Shown here in pieces: positions 46,006 to 54,958 of a DNA stretch of 54,958 bases. Location: NCBI GenBank assembly GCA_900469445.1, contig UBXM01000010.1:174222-229179 (forward strand). Direction: 5' to 3'. The notes below the pieces were generated by a model that worked only from the letters and a program-made list of their open reading frames with translations, made no database searches and had not been told where the DNA came from. A program made the position numbers and the translations under genes. Positions within the stretch are counted from its first letter, which is position 1. Each line of letters starts with the position of its first letter. This stretch comes from Hyphomicrobiales bacterium (GTDB lineage: Bacteria; Pseudomonadota; Alphaproteobacteria; Rhizobiales; Rhizobiaceae).

Positions 46006-47832
46006 ATGTGCGGAATTGTTGGGATCGTCGGTAGGGAGCCGGTGGCGGCGCGTCTGGTGGATGCGCTTCGGCGGCTCGAATATCGCGGTTATGATTCCGC
46101 CGGTGTTGCGACCATCCACGAAGGCCAGCTCGACCGCCGCCGCGCCGAGGGCAAGCTGTTCAATCTTGAAACCAAGCTTGCCGGCGAACCGCTGCCAGGC
46201 ACGATCGGCATTGCCCATACCCGCTGGGCAACCCATGGCGTGCCGAACGAGGAAAATGCCCATCCGCATTTCGTCGAAGGCGTCGCGGTCGTGCATAACG
46301 GCATCATCGAGAATTTTTCCGAGCTGAAGGACGAGCTTGTCGCGGAAGGTGCTGTCTTCACCAGCCAGACGGATACGGAAGTCGTCGCCCATCTGCTCGC
46401 GAAGTACACTCGCGAGGGTCTTGGCCACCGCGAGGCGATGCTTGCCATGCTCAACCGCGTTTCCGGCGCCTATGCGCTTGTCGTGATGTTTCAGGACGAT
46501 CCGGGCACGATCCTGTCGGCCCGTTTCGGACCGCCGCTGGCCATCGGTCACGGCAAGGGCGAGATGTTCTTGGGCTCCGACGCGATTGCACTGTCGCCGT
46601 TTACCAACGAGATCACCTATCTGGTCGATGGCGACTGCGCCATCATTACCCATGACCGTCTCGAGGTGATGGATTATCAGGGGCGCCCGGTCACCCGCAA
46701 AAGCCAGATCTCCCAGGCGACCGCCTTCATGGTCGACAAGGGCAATCACCGCCATTTCATGGAGAAGGAAATCTATGAGCAGCCGGAGATCATTTCTCAC
46801 GCGCTCGGCCATTATATCGATTTCGCCAGCAACAGGGTGAAGGCGACCGACAAGGCGATCGATTTCTCCAAACTGTCGGGCCTTGCCATCTCCGCCTGCG
46901 GCACCGCCTATCTTGCCGGTCTCGTCGGCAAATACTGGTTCGAGCGTTATGCCCGCCTGCCGGTCGAGATCGATGTCGCCTCCGAATTCCGCTACCGCGA
47001 ACTGCCGCTGTCGCCGACACAGGCAGCACTCTTCATCTCGCAGTCGGGCGAGACGGCCGATACGCTTGCCTCGCTGCGTTACTCGAAGGATCAGGGCTTG
47101 AAGATCGGCGCGATCGTCAATGTCAGGGAATCGACCATCGCGCGGGAATCCGACGCGATATTCCCGATTCTTGCCGGTCCCGAGATCGGCGTCGCCTCGA
47201 CCAAGGCATTTACCTGCCAGCTCGCCGTTCTCGCCTCGCTGTCGATCGCCGCCGGCCGTGCCCGCGGCACCGTTTCCGAGGCGGACGAGAAGGCGATGGT
47301 CAAGCATCTCGCCGAAATGCCGCGGATCATGAGCAAGGTCTTGAACGAGATCCAGCCGCAGATCGAAGCCCTGTCGCGCGATCTTTCGCGCTTCAAGGAC
47401 GTGCTTTATCTCGGCCGCGGCACCAGCTATCCGCTCGCCATGGAAGGCGCGCTGAAGCTCAAGGAGATTTCCTATATCCATGCCGAAGGGTATGCGGCAG
47501 GCGAATTGAAGCACGGGCCGATCGCGCTGATCGACGAAAACATGCCGGTGATCGTGATTGCGCCTTATGACCGGTTCTTCGAAAAGACCGTGTCGAACAT
47601 GCAGGAAGTGGCAGCCCGCGGCGGCAAGATCATCTTCATCACCGACGAGAAGGGCGCGGCAGCCTCCAAGCTCGAAACCATGGCGACGATCACGCTGCCC
47701 AATGTCGACGAGATCATCTCCCCGATGATCTTCTCGCTGCCGATCCAGTTGCTTGCCTATCACACCGCCGTGTTCATGGGCACCGATGTGGACCAGCCTC
47801 GGAACCTTGCCAAGTCCGTCACAGTTGAGTGA
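46006..47832 (+). CDS. glmS: Glutamine-fructose-6-phosphate aminotransferase
   Basis: GlmS makes glucosamine 6-phosphate from fructose 6-phosphate and glutamine, the first step toward UDP-GlcNAc. The 608-residue product starts MCGIVGIVG with the catalytic Cys2 of the glutaminase domain, followed by RLEYRGYDSAG and HTRWATHG. From about residue 285 two SIS domains follow with SACGTAYLAG, SQSGETADTLASL and a C-terminal LAKSVTVE, all canonical. The ATG at 46006 has TTGGAGAAG upstream. A hairpin follows the stop. Confidence 0.97.
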   Translation: MCGIVGIVGREPVAARLVDALRRLEYRGYDSAGVATIHEGQLDRRRAEGKLFNLETKLAGEPLPGTIGIAHTRWATHGVPNEENAHPHFVEGVAVVHNGIIENFSELKDELVAEGAVFTSQTDTEVVAHLLAKYTREGLGHREAMLAMLNRVSGAYALVVMFQDDPGTILSARFGPPLAIGHGKGEMFLGSDAIALSPFTNEITYLVDGDCAIITHDRLEVMDYQGRPVTRKSQISQATAFMVDKGNHRHFMEKEIYEQPEIISHALGHYIDFASNRVKATDKAIDFSKLSGLAISACGTAYLAGLVGKYWFERYARLPVEIDVASEFRYRELPLSPTQAALFISQSGETADTLASLRYSKDQGLKIGAIVNVRESTIARESDAIFPILAGPEIGVASTKAFTCQLAVLASLSIAAGRARGTVSEADEKAMVKHLAEMPRIMSKVLNEIQPQIEALSRDLSRFKDVLYLGRGTSYPLAMEGALKLKEISYIHAEGYAAGELKHGPIALIDENMPVIVIAPYDRFFEKTVSNMQEVAARGGKIIFITDEKGAAASKLETMATITLPNVDEIISPMIFSLPIQLLAYHTAVFMGTDVDQPRNLAKSVTVE

Positions 47833-47837
47833 TGGCG

Positions 47838-47863
47838 GCGATCCAAGGCTTTCCTTGCATCGC
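47838..47863 (+). terminator. Hairpin after glmS
   Basis: gcgat and caagg (47838-47848, one unpaired C) pair with ccttg and atcgc (47853-47863, one unpaired C) around a cttt loop. It begins five bases after the glmS stop and probably marks the 3' end; a T-run is missing. Confidence 0.5.
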
Positions 47864-47946
47864 AGCAAACCATCCTGCATTGTCGCATCACAAGAATGCG
47901 GCAGTGCCCAATCGTCAATCGGGCAGAAATTTCCTAGGAAGATCAG

Positions 47947-48696
47947 ATGAGTGAAAGCCCCGAGCGCATTTCTATGGCCGGTCGGCTCAGGAATAATTTC
48001 CTCACCGGTCTGATCATCTGCGCGCCGCTGGCGATCACTGTCTGGCTGACATTTACCTTCATCGACTGGGCCGACAGCTGGGTGACGCCCTATCTGCCGC
48101 AGCGCTACAATCCGCAATATTATTTCGACGTGACGATCCCCGGCACCGGGCTTCTGATCGCGGTCCTGTTCATCACCATTATCGGTTTTCTCGGCAAAAA
48201 CCTGATCGGTCGCTCGATCGTCAATTTCGGCGAGTCGATCCTGCATCGCATGCCGCTGGTCCGGACGATCTACAGAAGCGTCAAGCAGATCCTCGAAACG
48301 GTGCTGCGCGAACAGTCGACCTCGTTCAAGAAATGCGGCCTCGTTGAATTCCCGAGTTCCGGCACCTGGGCGCTGGTGTTCATTGCCGGTGATGCGCAGG
48401 GCGAGATTGCTGCCAAGCTCAATCAGAATGGCGAGGAAATGGTGGCGGTCTTCCTGCCGCCGACGCCGGTTCCGACGGCGGGCTTTTTGATGTTCGTGCC
48501 GAAAAGCAAGATCGTCATGCTCGACATGACACCGGAAGAAGGCGCCAAGCTGCTGATTTCCGGCGGCCTGATCGCGCCGGACTACAATCCGGACGGCCCG
48601 GCCATCCCCGCCTTGCCGGCGCCGCGCAAGAAGGCCGCGAGAGGCCGTCGCAAGGGCGACGAGGAAATCGCGGTCATCCCGCCCTCAGAAACCTGA
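47947..48696 (+). CDS. DUF502 family membrane protein
   Basis: A 249-residue protein with two membrane helices (about 18-40 and 64-86), then a soluble domain. GRLRNNFLTGLIICAPLAIT, IPGTGLLIAVLFITIIG and the segment LHRMPLVRTIYRSVKQILET are typical of DUF502. The C-terminus is basic and Lys/Arg/Pro-rich (APRKKAARGRRKG). The function is unknown. The 3' end overlaps recG on the other strand by 23 bases. Confidence 0.87.
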   Translation: MSESPERISMAGRLRNNFLTGLIICAPLAITVWLTFTFIDWADSWVTPYLPQRYNPQYYFDVTIPGTGLLIAVLFITIIGFLGKNLIGRSIVNFGESILHRMPLVRTIYRSVKQILETVLREQSTSFKKCGLVEFPSSGTWALVFIAGDAQGEIAAKLNQNGEEMVAVFLPPTPVPTAGFLMFVPKSKIVMLDMTPEEGAKLLISGGLIAPDYNPDGPAIPALPAPRKKAARGRRKGDEEIAVIPPSET

Positions 48697-50779
48697 TCGC
48701 CTCGTCGCGGCGATGTAGATAGAGCAGGACCCGCACAGCCTCGCCACGCTCGCTCGTCAGGTCCGGGTCGCGGTCGAGCAGGTAGGTCGCGTCCTTGCGG
48801 GCGATTTCCAACAGGTCAGCGTGGGCGGCGAGACTGGCGATGCGGAAACCCGGTGTGCCGGACTGGCGGGTGCCGAGAAGCTCGCCTTCGCCGCGCAGTT
48901 TCAGGTCTTCCTCGGCGATCAGAAAACCGTCCTCGCTGTCGCGCAGGATCGACAGGCGGGCATGGCCGGTTTCGCTCAAGGGGCCCTTGTAGAGCAGGAT
49001 GCAGGTCGAGGCCTCGTCGCCGCGTCCGACACGGCCGCGCAACTGGTGCAGCTGGGCGAGGCCGAAACGTTCGGCATGTTCGATCACCATGATCGTCGCA
49101 TCCGGCACGTCGACGCCGACTTCTACCACGGTGGTGGCGACCAGCATGCGGATTTCGCCATTCTTGAAGGCGCTCATCACCGCGTCTTTTTCCGGTCCCG
49201 CCATGCGGCCATGCACGAGGCCGACATTTTTTGCGCCGAGCTCGCGGGCAAGCACGGCATGGCGCTCTTCCGCCGACATCAGTTCGGAGACGTCCGATTC
49301 TTCCACCAGCGGGCAGATCCAGTAGGCCTTTTTGCCCTCGGCAATGGCGCCTTTCAGGCGGCCAACGATATCGCCGATCCGTTCGGTGGGCACGGTGACG
49401 GTCTGGATAGGTTTACGGCCGGCAGGTTTCTCGGTGAGCTTGGAGACGTCCATGTCGCCGAAGGCCGCCAGAACCAGCGTTCGCGGGATCGGTGTCGCGG
49501 TCATCACCAGCATATGCGGTGAGATGCCCTTGGCGGTCAGCCGCAGGCGCTGGTGGACGCCGAAACGGTGCTGTTCGTCGACGACCGCCATCATCAGGTT
49601 GGCGTAGCTCACCGTATCCTGAAACAGCGCATGCGTGCCGATAACGATCTGGGCTTCGCCAGAGGCGATGCGCTCGACGATGGCATCCCGCTCGCGCCCC
49701 TTGGTGCGGCCGGTCAAAAGCTCGACGGTGACACCGGCATCGCCTGCAAGCTTAGAGATCGTCGAAAAATGCTGGCGGGCGAGGATTTCGGTCGGGGCCA
49801 TCAGCACCGCCTGTCCACCAGCCTCGACGGCAGCCGCCATGGAGAGCAGCGCCACCAGCGTCTTGCCCGCGCCGACATCACCCTGCAGCAGCCGCAACAT
49901 CCGGTCTTCACCGGCCATGTCCTTGGTGATGTCGTCGATCGCCGCCTTTTGGCTGGGTGTCAGCGAAAAGGGCAGGGCGTGGACGATTTTGGCGGCAAGA
50001 TCGCCCTTCACGCGGATCGGCTGGCCGGGAACCTTGCGGATCTTCTGGCGCACCAGCGCCAGCGAGACCTGACCGGCGAGGAATTCGTCGTAAGCCAACC
50101 TGCGCCGCGACGGCGCGTTCGGATCGATATCCTTTTCGTCTTCCGGGTGGTGCAGGCTGCGGAAGGCGTCGGAGACTGGCGGAAAATTCTGTTTCTGCGT
50201 CAGCGCCACATCGGCCCATTCGGGGAAGTCCGGCAGGCGCTCGACGGCGCCTTCGATGACTTTTCTCAGCGTTTTCGGCGACAGGCCGGCGGTGAGCGGA
50301 TAGACCGGTTCGACCAAAGCCAGGTTCTGCGCTTCCGAGACCTTCACCATGAAATCCGGGTGGACCATCGAGGCGCGGCCGTTGAACCAGTCGACCTTGC
50401 CGCTGACCATGACCTGCTCGTCAACGGGCAGTGACTTCGACAACCAGTCGCCCTTGGCGCGGAAGAAGGTGAGCGCCAGTTCGCCCGTGTCATCGTGCAG
50501 GAAGACCCGGTAGGGCTGGTTGGTGCCGCGCGCCGGCGGCTGGTGGCGGTCGACACGTCCCTCGATAGTGACAATCGTTCCCTGCGGCGCCAGCGCGATG
50601 CCGGGGCGGTTGCGGCGGTCGATCAGCGAGAAGGGGGCATGGAAGAGAAGGTCGACGACACGGCAGTCTTCTGCATCCTCGCGGCCGGTCACTTTCGCGA
50701 TCAGGTCGGCGATCTTGGGGCCAACACCGGGCAGCGACGAGGCGGAAGCGAAGAGCGGATCGAGTATGGCTGGGCGCAT
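48674..50779 (-). CDS. recG: ATP-dependent DNA helicase RecG
   Basis: RecG reverses stalled replication forks and processes branched DNA. The 701-residue protein has an N-terminal OB-fold wedge domain (about 60-160), then the helicase core with GDVGAGKT (Walker A), DEQHRFG (the DExH-type box reads DEQH), TATPIPRT and the C-terminal domain with QLRGRVGRG. A conserved N-terminal start, LPGVGPKIADL, resembles the helix-hairpin-helix beginning of other RecG proteins. The true start is the ATG at 50779; the open frame beyond it to 51085 is a shadow. It diverges from sdhE by about 90 bases. Confidence 0.96.
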   Translation of the reverse strand: MRPAILDPLFASASSLPGVGPKIADLIAKVTGREDAEDCRVVDLLFHAPFSLIDRRNRPGIALAPQGTIVTIEGRVDRHQPPARGTNQPYRVFLHDDTGELALTFFRAKGDWLSKSLPVDEQVMVSGKVDWFNGRASMVHPDFMVKVSEAQNLALVEPVYPLTAGLSPKTLRKVIEGAVERLPDFPEWADVALTQKQNFPPVSDAFRSLHHPEDEKDIDPNAPSRRRLAYDEFLAGQVSLALVRQKIRKVPGQPIRVKGDLAAKIVHALPFSLTPSQKAAIDDITKDMAGEDRMLRLLQGDVGAGKTLVALLSMAAAVEAGGQAVLMAPTEILARQHFSTISKLAGDAGVTVELLTGRTKGRERDAIVERIASGEAQIVIGTHALFQDTVSYANLMMAVVDEQHRFGVHQRLRLTAKGISPHMLVMTATPIPRTLVLAAFGDMDVSKLTEKPAGRKPIQTVTVPTERIGDIVGRLKGAIAEGKKAYWICPLVEESDVSELMSAEERHAVLARELGAKNVGLVHGRMAGPEKDAVMSAFKNGEIRMLVATTVVEVGVDVPDATIMVIEHAERFGLAQLHQLRGRVGRGDEASTCILLYKGPLSETGHARLSILRDSEDGFLIAEEDLKLRGEGELLGTRQSGTPGFRIASLAAHADLLEIARKDATYLLDRDPDLTSERGEAVRVLLYLHRRDEAIRFLRAG

Positions 50780-50869
50780 GGCGGTTAAATGGGACAAGTT
50801 TTGGCCATTTGGCAAGGTGACGGATGCGCATTTTGATCCTATATGAACCGCAAAACAGGGACATGGCTT

Positions 50870-51193
50870 ATGACTGGATTGGCACGCACGAGCGCCGACC
50901 TCGACCCGCGCCGCAGGCGCATTCTCTATCGCTGCTGGCATCGCGGCATTCGCGAGATGGATCTCGTCTTCGGTTCGTTTGCCGAGGCGGAGATCGCAAA
51001 ACTCTCCGATGTGGAACTCGACGAGTTCGAACAGATCATGGGCGAGGACGATCATGATCTGCATGCCTGGATCACCGGTGCGCAAGCCTTGCCTGCGGAT
51101 CGCGACACGCCGCTATTTGCCCGGGTGGCCGCATACAAGCCGGACTTTTCTCCCGTTACCGAAGCCTCGCTGAAAGAGAAACTCGGCCAATGA
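50870..51193 (+). CDS. sdhE: Succinate dehydrogenase assembly factor SdhE
   Basis: SdhE helps attach FAD covalently to the succinate dehydrogenase flavoprotein SdhA. The 107-residue protein has the family motif RGIREMD near residue 29 (RGxxEMD) in a helical fold with DPRRRRILYRCWHRG before it. The ATG at 50870 (MTGLARTSADLD) is the likely start, with AGGGA about ten bases upstream; an ATG at 50843 is also in frame. The stop overlaps the mfd start (ATGA), so the two are coupled, an arrangement I recall from other Rhizobiales. Confidence 0.9.
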   Translation: MTGLARTSADLDPRRRRILYRCWHRGIREMDLVFGSFAEAEIAKLSDVELDEFEQIMGEDDHDLHAWITGAQALPADRDTPLFARVAAYKPDFSPVTEASLKEKLGQ

Positions 51194-54100
51194 TTTCCGG
51201 ATTCGACGCGAAGAAGATTGCAGCGGCCTCGACGCCGCTGACGGTCGGCAATGTGCCGCCCGGCATGGAGCCGATGGTGCTTGCCGAACTGGCGCGCTCC
51301 GGCCAGTCGGTGGCCTATGTGCTTTCCGACGGCCAGCGCATGCCCGATCTGGAGCAGATGCTCTCCTTCGTCGCGCCAGAAATCCCCGTCCTGACCCTGC
51401 CAGCCTGGGACTGCCTTCCCTATGATCGTGTTTCGCCGAGCGCGGACGTCTCCGCACGCAGACTGTCGGCGCTTTCGGGTCTGATCGCCCATGCGAAGAA
51501 GCCGCATCCGTCGATCGTGCTCGTCACCGTCAATGCCATGCTGCAGAAGATTGCACCGGCGGAGATCATCGAAAGCCTCGCATTCTCGGCCAAGCCCGGC
51601 AACCAGATCCGCATGGACGATATTGCCGCCCGTCTGGAGCGCAATGGTTTCGACCGCGTTTCGACGGTGCGTGAGGTCGGCGAATTTGCGGTGCGCGGCG
51701 GTATTCTCGATGTCTTTGTGCCCGGCACGGAAGAGCCGGTGCGGCTCGATTTTTTCGGCGATACACTGGAGAGCATCCGCTCGTTCGATCCGGCCAGCCA
51801 GCGCACGACGGGGCAGGCGCGGTCGCTCGATCTCAACCCGATGAGCGAAGTGACGCTGACGCCCGATACGATCAGCCGTTTCCGTACCAATTACCTTTCT
51901 CTGTTCGGTGCTGCCACCCGTGACGACGCGCTTTATCAGGCGGTCTCGGAAGGTCGCCGTTATGCCGGCATGGAACACTGGCTGCCGCTGTTTTACGAGA
52001 AGCTGGAGACGGCGTTCGACTACCTTGCCGGTTTCCGCATCGTCACCGATCACACGGCGCGCGAGGCGGCGGCGGAACGTTCGAAGCTGGTCATCGACTA
52101 TTTCGAGGCGCGGCGTGATCAGGGTTCTCAGGGCAAGGGTGCTGCGGCGCATGCGACGCCCTACAAGCCTGTTTCGCCCGGCCAGCTTTATCTCGATGGC
52201 AAGGCGTTTGCCGCAGCCCTCGATGAGGTGGCGGCACTTCGGCTGACGCCGTTCAACGAGATGGATGCGTCCGGTCGCCCGGTGGTGACTCTCGATGCGC
52301 ATACCGGCCCGCGCTGGGCGAAAAGCCAGGCGGAAGCGGGTGCGGAGACGCAGGATCGCGATGCCGGTGAGCAAACCCGGGTCAACGTCTTCGATCTGGT
52401 CGTCAAGCATATTGCCGACAAGCGGGCCGAGGGCACCAAGGTTCTCGTTACCGGCTGGTCTGCCGGTTCTCTCGACCGTCTTTTGCAGGTGCTCGACGAG
52501 CGCGGGTTGAAGCGGATCAGGCAGATCGACAAGCTGGCCGATCTCGACAAGCTGGAGAAAGGCGAGGCGGCATCTGCCGTGATGAGCCTCGAGGCCGGGT
52601 TCGAGACCGGCAATATCGCCGTCATCGGCGAGCAGGACATTCTCGGCGACCGCATGGTTCGTCGCGGCAAGCGGCGCAAGCGCGGGGCGGATTTCCTCAC
52701 CGAAGTGGCCGGTCTCGACGAAGGTTCGCTCGTCGTCCATGCCGAACATGGTATCGGCAAGTTCGTCGGGCTGGTGACGATCGAGGCGGCGGGTGCGCCG
52801 CGCGCCTGCCTGGAACTGCATTATGCCGATCAGGCAAAACTGTTCCTGCCGGTCGAAAACATCGATCTTCTGTCCCGCTACGGCTCGGATGCGGCGGAAG
52901 CCAATCTCGACCGGCTCGGCGGTGGCGCTTGGCAGGCCCGCAAGGCCAAGCTGAAGAAGCGGCTGCTCGACATGGCGGGCGACCTCATCCGCATTGCAGC
53001 GACCCGCATGGTACGCAAGGCGCCGGTTCTGGCGACCCCGGAAGGGCTCTATGACGAGTTCGCCGCCCGCTTCCCGTATGACGAGACGGAAGACCAGGAA
53101 AACGCGATCGAATCGGTGCGTGAGGATCTCGCCGCCGGTCGTCCGATGGATCGCCTCGTTTGCGGCGATGTCGGTTTCGGCAAGACGGAAGTGGCGCTGC
53201 GTGCCGCCTTCTTCGCCGCGATGAACGGGGCGCAGGTGGCGGTGGTCGTGCCGACCACGTTGCTCTCCCGTCAGCATTTCAAGACATTTTCCGAGCGCTT
53301 TCGCGGGCTTCCGATCCGGATTGCGCAGGCATCCCGGCTGGTGACCGCCAAGGAACTGGCGCAGACGAAGAAGGATATTGCCGAGGGCAAGGTCGATATC
53401 GTCGTCGGCACCCATGCTCTTCTCGGCACCGGCATCCAGTTCGCCAATCTTTCGCTGCTGATCATCGACGAGGAGCAGCATTTTGGCGTCAAGCACAAGG
53501 AGCGGCTGAAGGATCTGAAGACGGACGTCCATGTGCTGACGCTGTCGGCAACGCCGATCCCGCGTACCTTGCAGTTGGCCATGACCGGTGTTCGCGAACT
53601 GTCGCTGATCACCACGCCGCCGGTCGACCGCATGGCGGTCCGCACCTTCATCTCGCCGTTCGATCCGCTGGTCATCCGCGAGACGCTGATGCGCGAACAT
53701 TATCGCGGCGGCCAGAGTTTTTATGTCTGCCCGCGGCTTGCCGATCTCGCCGATATTCAGGCCTTCCTGCAGTCGGACGTGCCGGAGCTGAAGGTCGCGG
53801 TCGCCCATGGCCAGATGGCGGCGGGCGAGCTGGAAGACATCATGAATGCCTTCTATGACGGCAAATATGACGTGCTTCTGTCGACCACGATCGTCGAATC
53901 CGGTCTCGATGTGCCGACGGCGAATACGCTGATCGTGCATCGTGCCGACATGTTCGGTCTGGCGCAGCTTTACCAGCTGCGTGGCCGTGTCGGTCGCTCC
54001 AAGGTAAGGGCGTTCGCGCTGTTCACCCTGCCGGTCAACAAGACGTTGACGCAGATGGCGGATCGTCGTCTCAAGGTTCTGCAGTCGCTCGATACGCTCG

Positions 54101-54720
54101 GTGCGGGTTTCCAGCTGGCGAGCCACGATCTGGACATTCGCGGCGCGGGCAATCTGCTCGGCGAGGAACAGTCCGGCCATATCAAGGAAGTCGGTTTCGA
54201 GCTTTACCAGCAGATGCTGGAGGAAGCGGTTGCCGAGGTGAAGGGCGAGGACGAGATCGTCGATACCGGCTGGTCGCCGCAGATTTCGGTCGGCATCACC
54301 ACGATGATCCCGGAAAACTACGTGCCGGATCTGCATCTGCGCATGGGTCTTTATCGCCGTCTCGGCGAGGTGCAGGAGCTTTCGGAGATCGACGGTTTCG
54401 GCGCGGAGATGGTCGACCGGTTCGGGCCTATGCCTCCCGAGGTGCAGAACCTGCTCAAGGTCGTCTATATCAAGTCGCTCTGCCGCAAGGCGAATGTCGA
54501 GAAGGTCGATGCCGGTCCGAAGGGCGTCGTCATCGCCTTCCGCGACAAGCAGTTCCCCAACCCGGCCAATCTCGTCGGCTATATCGCCAAGCAGGGTTCG
54601 CTGGCGAAGATCAGGCCGGACCAGAGCATTTTCTTGAACCGCGACCTGCCGACGCCGATGAAGCGGCTGGCGGCGGCGGCGCAGATCATGACGCAGTTCG
54701 CGGAACTGGCGAAGGGATGA
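51190..54720 (+). CDS. mfd: Transcription-repair coupling factor Mfd
   Basis: Mfd removes RNA polymerase stalled at DNA damage and recruits UvrA. The 1176-residue protein has the UvrB-homology N-terminal part (LPAWDCLPYDRVSPS near residue 80, EFAVRGGILDVF), the RNA polymerase-interacting domain (about 515-590, with VHAEHGIGKFVGL), and the translocase core with GDVGFGKTEVAL, DEEQHFGV, SATPIPRTLQ and QLRGRVGRS. The autoinhibitory C-terminal TRCF domain follows. Length and order are normal. The ATG at 51190 overlaps the sdhE stop. A hairpin with a T-run lies downstream. Confidence 0.97.
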   Translation: MISGFDAKKIAAASTPLTVGNVPPGMEPMVLAELARSGQSVAYVLSDGQRMPDLEQMLSFVAPEIPVLTLPAWDCLPYDRVSPSADVSARRLSALSGLIAHAKKPHPSIVLVTVNAMLQKIAPAEIIESLAFSAKPGNQIRMDDIAARLERNGFDRVSTVREVGEFAVRGGILDVFVPGTEEPVRLDFFGDTLESIRSFDPASQRTTGQARSLDLNPMSEVTLTPDTISRFRTNYLSLFGAATRDDALYQAVSEGRRYAGMEHWLPLFYEKLETAFDYLAGFRIVTDHTAREAAAERSKLVIDYFEARRDQGSQGKGAAAHATPYKPVSPGQLYLDGKAFAAALDEVAALRLTPFNEMDASGRPVVTLDAHTGPRWAKSQAEAGAETQDRDAGEQTRVNVFDLVVKHIADKRAEGTKVLVTGWSAGSLDRLLQVLDERGLKRIRQIDKLADLDKLEKGEAASAVMSLEAGFETGNIAVIGEQDILGDRMVRRGKRRKRGADFLTEVAGLDEGSLVVHAEHGIGKFVGLVTIEAAGAPRACLELHYADQAKLFLPVENIDLLSRYGSDAAEANLDRLGGGAWQARKAKLKKRLLDMAGDLIRIAATRMVRKAPVLATPEGLYDEFAARFPYDETEDQENAIESVREDLAAGRPMDRLVCGDVGFGKTEVALRAAFFAAMNGAQVAVVVPTTLLSRQHFKTFSERFRGLPIRIAQASRLVTAKELAQTKKDIAEGKVDIVVGTHALLGTGIQFANLSLLIIDEEQHFGVKHKERLKDLKTDVHVLTLSATPIPRTLQLAMTGVRELSLITTPPVDRMAVRTFISPFDPLVIRETLMREHYRGGQSFYVCPRLADLADIQAFLQSDVPELKVAVAHGQMAAGELEDIMNAFYDGKYDVLLSTTIVESGLDVPTANTLIVHRADMFGLAQLYQLRGRVGRSKVRAFALFTLPVNKTLTQMADRRLKVLQSLDTLGAGFQLASHDLDIRGAGNLLGEEQSGHIKEVGFELYQQMLEEAVAEVKGEDEIVDTGWSPQISVGITTMIPENYVPDLHLRMGLYRRLGEVQELSEIDGFGAEMVDRFGPMPPEVQNLLKVVYIKSLCRKANVEKVDAGPKGVVIAFRDKQFPNPANLVGYIAKQGSLAKIRPDQSIFLNRDLPTPMKRLAAAAQIMTQFAELAKG

Positions 54721-54826
54721 CGTGCAACCGGCGGCTGGCGATGCCGGCTGCCGGCTGGACATGGTACTCCCTTGGCGATCCTCGGTTTTTTCCTTGGGTG
54801 ATCCCCGGGTTTAACCCGAGGACGGT

Positions 54827-54897
54827 CGGGGCGCTGAAAGCTGCCTCGTAAAAACTAAATTAAGTGACACCTCTCAGCGCCCCGTTCGGCAGTTTTT
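54827..54897 (+). terminator. Long-loop hairpin downstream of mfd
   Basis: cggggcgctga (54827-54837) pairs perfectly with tcagcgccccg (54874-54884) across a 36-base AT-rich loop, followed by a run of five T at 54893-54897. It could end the mfd transcript. A smaller inverted repeat, cctcgg/ccgagg (54780-54785 with 54816-54821), lies just before it. I see no gene in 54721-54958. Confidence 0.5.
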
Positions 54898-54958
54898 GTC
54901 CGTGACTCCGGTTGCTCTGCGGTAACGGGACGGTGGGCGAGGGGACGGGGCTTCGATC

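Noticed and set aside
45988..48246. 752-residue open frame antisense to glmS
   Set aside because: Shadow of glmS; Arg/Asp/Gly-rich without structure.
51052..54762. 1236-residue open frame on the minus strand
   Set aside because: It lies antisense to mfd, whose product has every expected motif. The translation is Arg/His/Asp-rich without domains, a usual effect of high-GC codon use.

Overview
The window is chromosomal DNA of an alphaproteobacterium, most likely a member of the Rhizobiaceae (Rhizobium/Agrobacterium/Sinorhizobium relatives). The clues are high GC, dense coding on both strands, RIME-like palindromes at the left edge, a phosphatidylcholine synthase (Pcs), a DUF2336 protein, a BphP2/Agp2-type phytochrome with an HWE kinase and a C-terminal receiver, and the block orders trpD-trpC-moaC-moeA, tpiA-secG-pyrG and recG/sdhE-mfd. 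These names come from sequence motifs and memory of the families; no search was run. There is no transposase, integrase, prophage or CRISPR array, and the only RNA gene found is one tRNA-Lys(TTT).

Layout. 1-9.7 kb: yidD, thrS, a PlsC-type acyltransferase, a cupin, a secreted repeat protein, a nitroreductase plus flavin reductase pair, a DUF2336 protein, a conserved hypothetical protein and an AI-2E family permease. 9.8-16.5 kb: the bacteriophytochrome, convergent with pdxY, then parE and a secreted alpha/beta hydrolase. 16.7-19.9 kb: tpiA-secG-pyrG. 20.0-21.4 kb: an uncharacterised membrane/TPR-like protein with visibly lower GC and rare codons, the best candidate for something undescribed. 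21.4-29.4 kb (minus strand): ppiD-trpD-trpC-moaC-moeA, then phrB and a PanE-like reductase. 29.6-35.3 kb: a DMT-like protein, a non-coding stretch, several very small genes and a macA-macB-type efflux cassette. 35.4-39.5 kb: tRNA-Lys, ccdA, an AEC transporter, a UbiH/UbiL-type hydroxylase and pcs. 39.7-44.4 kb: a complete BMP-family nucleoside-type ABC importer (ATPase, two permeases, binding protein) ending in a strong terminator. 44.5-54.7 kb: glmU-glmS (UDP-GlcNAc synthesis), a DUF502 protein, recG, and sdhE-mfd.

How the genes work together. Most of the window is housekeeping: translation (thrS, tRNA-Lys), central carbon and nucleotides (tpiA, pyrG), tryptophan and molybdenum cofactor synthesis in one operon, cell envelope supply (glmU, glmS, pcs, acyltransferase, yidD, secG, ppiD), and DNA repair and topology (parE, phrB, recG, mfd). 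Sensory and stress functions are scattered among them: a red/far-red photoreceptor kinase, and two small genes preceded by sequences close to the EcfG/PhyR general-stress promoter. Several neighbours are convergent with touching or overlapping 3' ends.
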